A program made the translations under genes and the position numbers. A stretch of 64,000 nucleotides of DNA from Alentia gelatinosa. Lineage: Eukaryota > Annelida > Polychaeta > Phyllodocida > Polynoidae. Of this stretch, positions 55,094-64,000 are shown piece after piece. The notes beneath the pieces are model-generated. The model did not search any database. It was given only the letters and a program-made list of their open reading frames with translations, and was not told the origin of the DNA. Positions within the stretch are counted from its first letter, which is position 1; every line of letters begins with the position of its first letter. The DNA is taken from positions 9,719,516 to 9,783,515 of the forward strand of contig OX465583.1 of the NCBI GenBank assembly GCA_950022655.1, in the 5' to 3' direction.

Positions 55094-55610
55094 GGGGACA
55101 CACCAAGCGAGAAACGCAGCGAGTTCCGTAATCGCCAACACAAAATGGCCTATATGTGAGGTGGTATTTCATATTTTACCTGATTATTGCTTCCAAGTTG
55201 CTAAATTATATGCAGGTGATATTCCTATGAAATAATATCTCATATGCACCCCAATTTGTGTTGGCGATTCCAGAGATCGCTGCCTTCATTCGCTTGGTGT
55301 GTCCCCGGTATAACGCCGGGGACACACCAAGCGAGTCAAGGCGGCGATCTTTTGAATCGCCAACACATATTAGCATGTATGTGAAGCCGGTGACACACCA
55401 AGCGAGCAACGCGGCGATTTTCGGAATCGCCAACACAGACTGGCCTTTATGTGAGCTATTAATTCATATTTCATCTTATCATCGCTTGTGATATGCTAAA
55501 CTATCCGTGAGAGATATTCCTCTGAAATAATATCTCACATATATGCTATTTTGTATTTGCGATTCTAGAGATCACTGCATTTCTCGTTTGGTGTGTCCCC
55601 GGTATATGCG
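55094..55610. mobile_element. Cluster of MITEs with CCGGGGACACACCAAGCGAG ends
   Basis: End copies at about 55094, 55296 (inverted), 55317, 55388 and 55590 (inverted) mark two or three adjacent elements with GCGAT(C/T)..GAATCGCCAACAC interiors. A diverged end is at 55785. Confidence 0.7.
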
Positions 55611-55793
55611 AGTTAAGGCGGCGATCTCTGGAATCGCCAATACAAAATAACATGTATGTGCAATATTGTTCCACTGTAATATCTCTCAACCATAATTTAG
55701 CACCACAGAAGCAAAAATCAGGTGAAATATGAATTGATAGCTCACATACACGCCATTTTGTGTTTGCGATTTCGGAAATGCCGTGTTTATCGC

Positions 55794-56139
55794 TTGGGCG
55801 TGATTCACATGATGGGATTCATGTACCTCACAGGGTGTTTGTCTGAGACAAATTCTGCTGAGATTCTGTACTTGAACACACTCTCTTCGACGAAGACATG
55901 TTTCCCCCTGTATTTGCTGGCGACAATTACACCTAAAGTGGAATTCACGTGGTGGGATTCATGTACCTCACAAGGTTCAAAATCTCATGAGATTCTGTTC
56001 CTTTTTAGGGGTAAATGTCGCCAACAATTAGAAAAAAAGCATCTCAGGGAAATGGAACCCTATAAATTAGACGAAGAGCTTGTGTTGAAGTAAAACACCC
56101 TATGAGATACATGAATCTCATCTTGTGAATTCCGCTTAA
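55794..56139. repeat. Dispersed repeat, GTGGGATTCA family
   Basis: Sister of 31160-31462. Two head ends, GATGGGATTCATGTACCTCA and GGTGGGATTCATGTACCTCA, suggest an internal duplication. Confidence 0.65.
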
Positions 56140-56327
56140 GGTCCGTTTCCATTGGAAGATGAAAACGGTCTAGACTGTTTTTTGGGTTCTCCTTATAGTC
56201 CATATACATCTTGCATCCGCCAATGGTGGTTCCTGACTGTAGATCGGTGATCGCCAATGGAAATGGACTATTAGGAGAACTAAAAAATCGACACCGTTTT
56301 TGTCGGCCAATGGAAATGGGCCTTATA
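56139..56327. mobile_element. MITE, AAGGTCCGTTTCCATTGG family
   Basis: Ends AAGGTCCGTTTCCATTGGAA and GGCCAATGGAAATGGGCCTT are inverted. Copies at 57798-58087 and 58525-58834 share CTGACTGTAGATCGGTG words. Confidence 0.75.
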
Positions 56328-56968
56328 GCAGGAAAGAGATCATGTCAGTGAGAGACTTCAATGTCTGAACACTTGCCCTCAGATCAATCATATACATATA
56401 TACATAAGTCTATACTGTTGCATTTGTTACACCAGGCCATGTCTCTATTAAGCTTCCTCAACCATATTGTATCGATACATAGCACAACATGACTTTAACC
56501 TTGATTGGTATTGTATGTGCAATGTTTGTATATTACCGATTGAACCGCTGATCAACCTGTATACTGACTCATAAATTCATCCCATCTCATCCAATTAGCA
56601 GTCTCTGTGCAGAGACCATAGCTGCAGCTATACCTCGTGTTCATTAGTATTGCTATGAGAGCTGAGCTCCGCAAACTGTTTATCACAAGCTATCTAACCT
56701 TGGCAACCCTAGAGGGACCAGGTGGCAGATCGGCCGATGCCGAACCTGGAAAACTTGTATGTTTATACCCTAATAAAATTCATCAAAAAAAATCAAAAAT
56801 CACGGAGGACCCTGTAGGATTACTAGACCATAGCACCACGGACCGATAGCACCAGGGGGGAGTTTAACAATATGGTCCTAGGAGAGTTATGCCTGTAAGA
56901 GAGGTCCTAGGACAGTCTGCGCTTAACTATTAACACAATCTTAGTTTGGGACTGTCTTAGCCAAGGAT

Positions 56969-57627
56969 TTTTTTTTTTTTGAATGTCGAGCTTCGCTCTA
57001 TTTATTGAACTGAAAGAGTTACAGTAAGTTCGGGTAGAAAATACATATGAACTTTCCAGCGGCACATAATGGACTATCCAAACGGCTACAAGTGGTCACT
57101 CCAACGTAGAACAATGTCTGAAATCAAAGATTGTACATAGGAAACTCTGAAAAGCTTTTCTAACTATTTGCAAGAACAATATAGCACACTTATACTAATT
57201 TCTTATCCTGTCTCGCACTAATTGAAGCATTGGACGCATTTCACAACAATGTACATTCTTCCAAGAACAATAAAAAGAGTTTTTTTTCTTTTTACCCCCC
57301 CCCCCCTTTTGGGAGAAACATGGTTATACTGGACATGAACATGACAAGACATGACATAGAGGGAAAAAAAATAATAAAAAAGGGTTCTGGCCCGAGAAAA
57401 AAGGAACAACAAAATAAAGTTCCATAAAAGGAGTTGGACAACAAGACTTTATGATTAATGATTAACTCTTCTTGGATTCTTCCGCCTCCCAGACAACCCT
57501 CACTCCCCCCCCCCCAGAATCCCCCCCCCCCCCAGTCCTCCTCCAATCCCCTAGCGAGTAAATCATACGGCCCGATCAACCTGGATATGTAAGAGGATGG
57601 GCTTCCATTTCTTGAACTTTTCCGGCT
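56969..57627 (-). mobile_element. Probable retro-insert (processed transcript fragment)
   Basis: Flanks TTAGCCAAGGAT (56957-56968) and TTAGCTAAGGAT (57628-57639) match at 11 of 12 positions. On the - strand the insert ends with AATAAA (57006-57001) and an A run (56980-56968). Its 5' end could encode a short peptide (EKFKKWKPILLHIQVDRAV, then a stop), perhaps the end of an mRNA coding region. Source unknown. Confidence 0.6.
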
Positions 57628-57797
57628 TTAGCTAAGGATCTTAGCCAGATTGTCAAAAAGTGTTTAACAAGTTTGACCCACATCTCACAAACTGTCCTCC
57701 AAGGTCATGAGGAGTGCTATGTAGAACTTTTACACCATTACTATTTGGGACTCATTTAAAAATACTAAAATATCAGCTTCCTCAATATGTACTCTTA

Positions 57798-58087
57798 AAG
57801 CCTGTTTCCATTGGCCGACTCTTTGGCACCGATCTGCAGTCGGGAACCATTAACGCCAGATCGATGAATAGAAACCTGCAGAGAATGCTCCCAGATTACT
57901 TTTGCATAGATTATGTAAAAATGCCAATTCAATCGGCTTGTACCTAGAAAATACAGTAGAAACAGTGCATACAATACACTCTCACCATCAAATTGATACC
58001 GATATACAGTCAGTGGCACCACCGACAGACTTTCAGGTGAACTCAAAAATTCTCCACCGTTTTCGGCGGCCAATGAAAAAAGGCTTT
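57798..58087. mobile_element. MITE, CCTGTTTCCATTGGCCGAC family
   Basis: Left end AAGCCTGTTTCCATTGGCCG, right end GGCCAATGAAAAAAGGCTTT. Interior words are shared with 56139 and 58525. Confidence 0.65.
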
Positions 58088-58304
58088 ATATTGTAAACGT
58101 GTAAAACATCATTGGTAAATAGTGACCTCACCTAGAGTACTTAAGTCCATCACAGTCAAAATTAACAGCAAAGACTATCTAAGAATAGCCCTTCATTGGG
58201 ATCATAAAGAATTACAAAACAAAGGATATTTTGTTATTTTTTTGTTAGCATTTTTGAAGCATTTTTTTTAGAAAACAATTGTGTACCTTTTTGGAATTCT
58301 TTAT

Positions 58305-58305
<1 letters not shown>

Positions 58306-58398
<93 letters not shown>

Positions 58399-58406
58399 AG
58401 ATAAAG

Positions 58407-58446
<40 letters not shown>
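58306..58446. repeat. (TA)n microsatellite
   Basis: About 140 bp of TA with a few TG and AAGATAAAGAATT interruptions. The interruption copies the left flank, so the tract may be inverted or duplicated. Confidence 0.95.
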
Positions 58447-58450
<4 letters not shown>

Positions 58451-58524
58451 GGTCATTGTCAAGGTTATATGCCACTTGTTTTTGCATGTCTGTAAGTATG
58501 AATGGATGTCTTGTCTTTGTATAT

Positions 58525-58834
58525 GCCTGTTTCCATTGGGTGTCGAAAACGGCAGAGATTTTTTTAGTTTACCCAGAAAGTCTGTCATTGGTGCCACCGA
58601 TGGTGCGTCAGTATAAAAAAATCGTTGAGGGTAGTAGTTTTCAATTGGTGACCAAGCTTTCACTCAGTGGTGGATGGTGCCATATTACATAATCTACGCA
58701 TTAAAAAGCCATGGGTCATTTCACTAGCTGGGTCGTTTCCATTGACCGATTTTGGGTCAGCAGTGCCTGAAGTCCGTCGGTGGTTCCTGACTGTAGATCG
58801 GTGACGGGAAATTGGCCAATGGAAACGGGCCTTA
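58525..58834. mobile_element. MITE, CCTGTTTCCATTGGGTGTCG family
   Basis: Ends CCTGTTTCCATTGG and CCAATGGAAACGGGCCTT. An internal second left end (CGTTTCCATTGACCGATTTT) sits at 58733. Confidence 0.65.
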
Positions 58835-59117
58835 TCTATCTACCCCTTTGGCCATATCTGGGAAGAACGTCCTTAGACGAGAGCGTGTGCCATTTTACCT
58901 CAATGAAAAAAATTCTGAAAGAGTCTGAAAAAGTTGATGGGCTTCTATGTTGACTGGTTAAGCCTTTGTCGAGACCAAAAAGGTTGGACATTTACTTGCA
59001 GGGCTTTGCTCTGGCGGATAGTGCACGCTATACATTAGTGACATACTGGCGATGTACTCTATATAGTATGCTTCACAGGGCGACTGAGTCAGACTGAGTG
59101 TTTGAGCATACACACCA

Positions 59118-59333
59118 GGGGCCCGTTTAATAATCTAGGATCGTTCATGAAGACAATTTTTCTGTACCTTGTACAAGGGTCATCGTTTAATAATTTATAA
59201 GATCGTTCGCTATGACAGTCTTAGCCCTCCATAAGGTTATCTAGAAGTGTTGAATAAAGTTGACCCATATCATCCATGGGTCTCCCTGCCATACAGAAAA
59301 GAGTATACGTTATTAAACTGGCCCCTGGGGCCC
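59118..59333. mobile_element. MITE, CAGGGGCCCGTTTAATAATC family
   Basis: Ends CAGGGGCCCGTTTAATAA and TTATTAAACTGGCCCCTG are inverted. A fragment of a second copy starts at 59334 (GGGGCCCATTTAATAAACTA). Confidence 0.8.
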
Positions 59334-59799
59334 ATTTAATAAACTAGGATCGTACATGTAGACCATTTCCCATACGCCAAGAAGACCGAGGGAGGATATT
59401 ATTGATTTTGTGGTCTATTCTGGGGTCTATTATCCATCGTATAGGGCAGATAGTTATTGTGCTATGGAGGCAGCCATCTTGACGCTATCCCGACGCTATC
59501 CAAAACACCAGGTGGCGGGACCGATTATCAATGGATTTTATCCAAAATATATTTTAGGGCTTGCCTCGTCTCGTCTTTATCTCATCTCAATATCATCTAT
59601 AGATTATAACAACTGACAACAGTGGTTGCCCCCCCGATACAGGTGTTGCCGTTCAGTGCTGCCTAATGGCCCAATGTCTAGTTACGCTGCCGCTCGGACA
59701 AACACTGTCGAGGTCAGCCACATGGGTACAGGGAAAGACAATAATCCCACCTAAAGTGTGAATGGTGGGTGTGATTGCAGGAGTGTTGTTTATTTACAG

Positions 59800-60160
59800 A
59801 TTAAACTGCTGGAACAATCTAGGGTATTGTCTTAACGAGTCTAGGCTACTTAAACTTCATAGTTGATTATCATCTTTGCTTTAACTTTGAAAAAGATAAG
59901 CATGTTATAGCTAGATCTGCCAATGTATTAGTCTGTATCCAGTTTTGGGGTCCCTGTGTTATCTAAGAGATATCCTAAGTATCTTTGAGGGGATAAGCAT
60001 GTATGACACATCAAATTGGAGCTGGAATACAATAGAATACGCCGCAATCGTTGTTATTTCTATGGAAATAATGTGCATGGGTATTATGAACATATTACGC
60101 TCATACACTCAGTGACCCAATGCTAAAGAATACGTTGCCAGGTGACTGTTTGGCTTCAGC
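59800..60160. repeat. Inverted partner of the 34150-34530 repeat
   Basis: TGCTGGAACAATCTAGGGTA, AAATTGGAGCTGGAATAC and CCAATGCTAAAG..GTTGCCAGG are shared in reverse. Confidence 0.6.
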
Positions 60161-61629
60161 CGTGGCGGAAAAAGATCTATTACAGTGGTGCCATCTTACA
60201 ATGTCCTGGCGGATGGTGGCGGAACTAGGAATTACTCTGTGCCCTATACAAATAGTCCATTGAAAATGTATTGGCACTCGGTAAACCACGGCAAATTAGG
60301 GTTAACCATTGTGAAACAGAAGAGCCGGTAACCAAGGACGTGCCTTACGTGGCAACGCTGGTCACGTGGTCCCCGGTCACGTGGGCACGCAGAATTTAAA
60401 CCTGGACTCACTCTACTCATCTACTACACTGGCCACCAGAGCAGACGTTTGCTATGCACATTAGCTCTGGCACAGTCCGATATAAGCACCCTTGACACGC
60501 CGTGGCAACAGGTAACTAACGTCATAGAGATATATAGGTCGAACGTTACTTGCGCCATTTTCATGTTGCAGCGATCACAAACAGTCTCAAACCCATTGTT
60601 AATGTTCTTATTTTCTACCGGTCAAAATGGAACGAAATTCGCATAAAGATAAACAATATAATCAATTTCTTATAAGTATAATATCATACAGTAAGCGGTT
60701 GTGATCTATACATCCAAAGTCTGAAATACACGCTTTGCTTCTAGGGAGGGGCTAACTGGTACTGAACTGGTACTGGAGATTGGACTGTGCCAACCCCTAA
60801 GTCGCAGCTAAGCGCAGACAGGGGTTGGTGGCCAATCTACTCGTCTACTAGCTACCGGACATACAGACGTTTCTGATACCACCCACCCACCCTAAAAAAA
60901 ACCCCAAAAGACTGAACTCACTTCATACGCTAGTCCATAGCCCTCTTTAAGGACCTCCTGACTAGATTACCTTCCAATTACTTCTGTGAATTTATCTCAT
61001 AATTTCCTCCAGTAAATCTATTCAATAGATCTATCCAATATTATCCCCTTCTGTATTTAGTCAATATTAAATAACCTGTTAGCTAGATACCACATCTGTG
61101 GCAGACCAGATTCAAACCTCTGGTTTATGACCTCGAAGCCATGGTATACGGGAAAAGGGTCCCTTTGTATGATGGAGGAAAGAAATAGTCCCTATTGTTA
61201 TACCCTATACTATGGAAATTACTGGGTTAGATTTTCTAGAGAAGATGGATAATAAAAACAACAAACGATGCTTTTGTGGACAGGCGACTTTGTAAACCAC
61301 CCGAGGTTGACGTCGAAATCAGCTTATGTTTATCAAGAATCTATGTGAATACCTTTTATAAAGGAGACGGAATCATTGCATATAACGTGATCAAAGTTTT
61401 GTTGACATCAATATTCCATTGGAAGAACGATTGTAAAATCGAAATCAATAAAGATATCTTTTAAAAAAAAACACAAGAACTTCTTATTTTCTAGACACTT
61501 TTTGAAGCATTACAGTTTTGTGTACCAATGTATACCACACGCTGTCTGTACCCCTAAGCTTGATGTATAAACGATCTAGTAATAATCATCCAGAATTTAT
61601 GCTACGATTTATGTGCTACACGGCATATA

Positions 61630-61990
61630 TAACCTATGAGCCATGGGGGCGGCCATGACGCCCCCCGAGAAGGTGTTCTTCACTAATGGAGGTGAAAAAG
61701 AAGTGAGTGATAATTGGGAAGTGTCACAACTCTAGCCTTGTTCACATATGTATATAAAGTGTTCCATGTGAAAAGCATTATGTCCTGGGTTTAATCATTA
61801 TGTCATCCTGCTCTGGGATGGATGTAGAGAGTCAAGAGAACCATGGTAAAATATTGAATGACAGCTGAATTTCGTAAGAACAAAAAGTCAGAATACAGGT
61901 TCTGTCTACCCAAGGGGCCTGCCATTCTGCTGGCCACCTAGTGACTGCTTCATGAACTAACAATTGCTCTGTCCCCCGTAGGTCATGTTT
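61630..61990. repeat. Second copy of the GAGCCATGGGGGCGGCCATG repeat
   Basis: See 54375. A further GATGGATAATAAA-family copy precedes it at 61120-61310. Confidence 0.75.
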
Positions 61991-62254
61991 TGTTGGGAGA
62001 TATGTTCACACCCTGTGTGGAAGAACCATGATTGTATAGTCACACGCTTAAGTGCCTAAATTAAGAAAAAAAATATCAAAAGATAGTAGAAACATTATAA
62101 CAATAAACAAGAAGTAGTTTTAAGATAAAATTCAATAAACCGAGACTGAAAAAGCCCAAGTAGGACTTCGTTCAAAAACTGTGCAGACCAGGAACTTAAA
62201 ACGCAATAGCTATCAGTCTAAAGTGCTGATAGTTATATAGCCGTAAAAGATGGT

Positions 62255-62737
62255 ACAGTAGAACCCCGCTTCCGGGACACCCCGCTTAAGGGGGCACCCC
62301 GCTTTTTAGGGGACAATTTGCTCAGAACGGAAATTTTTCTCTCTACTAAGAGTTTATTGTAACCCCGCTTAAGGGGTCACCCCGCTATTTTCCTCTGTTC
62401 GCTGTACATATGATAACTGTATATTTTTCAAACTGAATTTTGTTTCGTATCAATTGAAACTTGTCAATGACACATGTAACGAAACAGTGTTGGTCTCGGT
62501 TGAAAACTGTTCTTTCCCATGTCTACCTACTCAGCATATTCCATACTGCATGTAAGTCCATAATCTGGACGAGTTGACCATATTGAGCATACAAATACTG
62601 GAGCCTGTGGAAGATCGGTGAAATGTTTTTACCGAACAGATCCCTCCAGTCTAAATAAAAAATCTTAAAAAAAAAAGAAAAAGGGGGCACTTGGGCCAGA
62701 ACGGAGGGTGTCCCCATAAACGGGGTTTTACTGTATA
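62255..62737. mobile_element. pogo/Tigger-like MITE with internal A-tailed insert
   Basis: It begins TACAGTAGAACCCCGCTTCC and ends AACGGGGTTTTACTGTA. The middle, about 62386-62690, is unrelated to the family and ends CTAAATAAAAAATCTT followed by an A run, as a retro-insert would. Confidence 0.65.
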
Positions 62738-62948
62738 TATGTGTAAAACGTAACCAGTGTGGATTTCCTCTCGTCTATGTCAATCCATTTCATCTACATA
62801 CCAATTTGACGATATTTTCTCAGAATGATACTATAGGTACTCAGATTTCCAGTACAATACCCGTTGTTGGTTCAATTATTCATGGAAAACCTGTCACTAG
62901 ACAGATTGAATAAACGCGTTAAACCAAGAAAAAAGAAGAAATATCTTT

Positions 62949-63121
62949 AAGGCTGGGGACCACCCATAAAATACGTACGCACTGAGGGGGGTGGGGGTCC
63001 AAAATTTCGGAAATTTTGCGCATGCTCCTTCTTTGTTCTATTACTTACAAAATCAGGAGAGGGGAGGGGGGTCCAACATTTCAGAAATTCTGCGTACGTA
63101 CTTTATGGATGGCCCCCTGTA
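62949..63121. mobile_element. Short MITE, GGGGACCACCCATAAAATAC ends
   Basis: GGGGACCACCCATAAAATAC and GTACTTTATGGATGGCCCCC are inverted. The interior holds two inverted runs of GGGGGGTCCAACATTTC/CCAAAATTTCGG type. Confidence 0.7.
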
Positions 63122-63339
63122 AAGGTAGTTAATATTGGTTAACCACAGATTCCGTTGAAAGGTAAATAGATGAATTTAAAAAGAGGTCGGATCCAGGAAT
63201 TCTAAAGGGACTATTGAATGAAAGTGTGTGTGTGGGGGGGGGGGGGGGGTACTATCAAATAGTAGGGACCGAAAGGGGTTCTATTGGTGGGAACGGCTGA
63301 GTTCTCTACATAAACCCAAAGAGAATAGGGAATAACACA

Positions 63340-63630
63340 CTTTATTATATGCCCATGACATATTTACTGTAGATACACACCGTTTCACGGTATTCCATAA
63401 AATAGCCGAATGGAACAGTGTTTCGTATTTCACCGTACGGAACACTTTAGCGTACTTAAACACATAACGCAATCTGATTGGCTAAGCGACCGAACATTAT
63501 TGGACAACTTCGTTAGACCATCAAGCTGTGTAAATTGAATGAATTATAAATTACGGTAACATTTCGTCAATTCCGGGTATATAGTAAATCTATACCGACC
63601 TACCATGCTTGTGCAATCTACAAAACTCGA
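63340..63630. repeat. Inverted partner of the 20110-20545 repeat
   Basis: CACCGTTTCAC, TACGGAACAC and CCTACCATGCTTGTGCAA are shared in reverse. Confidence 0.5.
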
Positions 63631-63660
63631 TGATAAAAATGATAACACCTCTCTTGATAG

Positions 63661-64000
63661 ACCCAAACGTGAAGAGAGAAAGAGAAGAGAGAGGGAGAAA
63701 GAGAGGGAGAGAGAGGGAGAGAGAGGGAGAGAGAGGGAGGGAAGGGGACAGAGAGAGAGAGGGAGAGAGAAGGAGAGACAGGGAGAGAGGGGGAGGAAGG
63801 GGAGAGAGAGAGAGGGAGAGAGAGGGAGAGAAAGGGAGAGAGAGGGAGAGAGAGGGAGAGAGAGGGAGAGAGAGGGAGAGAGAGGGAGAGAGAGAGGGAG
63901 GGAGAGGGAGAGGGAGAGAGAGAGGGAGAGAGAGAGGGAGAGAGAGAGAGGGAGAGGGAGAGGGAGAGGGAGAGGGAGAGGGAGAGGGAGAGGGAGGAGA
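63661..64000. repeat. (GGGAGA)n purine satellite running off the window end
   Basis: Purine-only on this strand for about 340 bp, dominated by GGGAGA and GGGAGAGA units. Mirror-repeat stretches could form triplex DNA. The true length is unknown. Confidence 0.95.

Noticed and set aside
59440..59530. YY1-like GCAGCCATCTTGACG as a promoter
   Set aside because: Single motif with no gene start or other promoter signal beside it.

Overview
The window is animal nuclear DNA. It has spliced genes with GT-AG introns, long AT-rich introns, microsatellites, a tRNA-derived SINE and many short non-autonomous transposons. Gene content and repeat style suggest a marine invertebrate, possibly a lophotrochozoan, but no species can be named from the sequence alone.

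Two genes are well supported. On the + strand (816-22836) is the 3' part of a KIF24-type kinesin. It has nine coding exons whose phases all fit. They run from the middle of the motor domain, through one 2.8-kb exon for the disordered linker, to a C-terminal helical region and the stop codon. The promoter, the N-terminus and the first part of the motor lie before position 1. On the - strand (47571 down to 35886) is a two-exon Golgi glycosyltransferase of the A4GALT/A4GNT (alpha-1,4-galactosyl/N-acetylglucosaminyltransferase) family. It has a signal-anchor helix and a DXD motif. The two genes converge, with about 13 kb between their stop codons.

The rest is repeat-rich. Introns of the kinesin gene (1-22.7 kb) hold a 40-bp minisatellite, a C-rich tract and several MITE families. 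The intergenic block (22.8-35.9 kb) holds a SINE, a 32-33-bp minisatellite of about 1.1 kb, a small Cys-rich ORF and TG and TA/GA tracts. The glycosyltransferase intron (36.6-46.9 kb) and the region beyond 47.6 kb are dense with nested MITEs and retro-inserts. The last 340 bp are a GGGAGA array that runs off the window. No transposase, reverse transcriptase or integrase ORF was recognised, so every mobile sequence here looks non-autonomous.

The most unusual signal is a set of about 15 elements built on one plan: a module of 130-460 bp with inverted ends, joined to a long hairpin of about 130-150 bp. Several subfamilies share a subterminal core near CCATAGGCTTAACATT, and almost every hairpin tip carries a small GC-rich palindrome. 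Arm sequences differ between copies yet stay self-complementary within each copy. A tandem duplication at 36.5-37.4 kb supplies an apparent empty site, showing that module and hairpin inserted together as one unit of about 293 bp.
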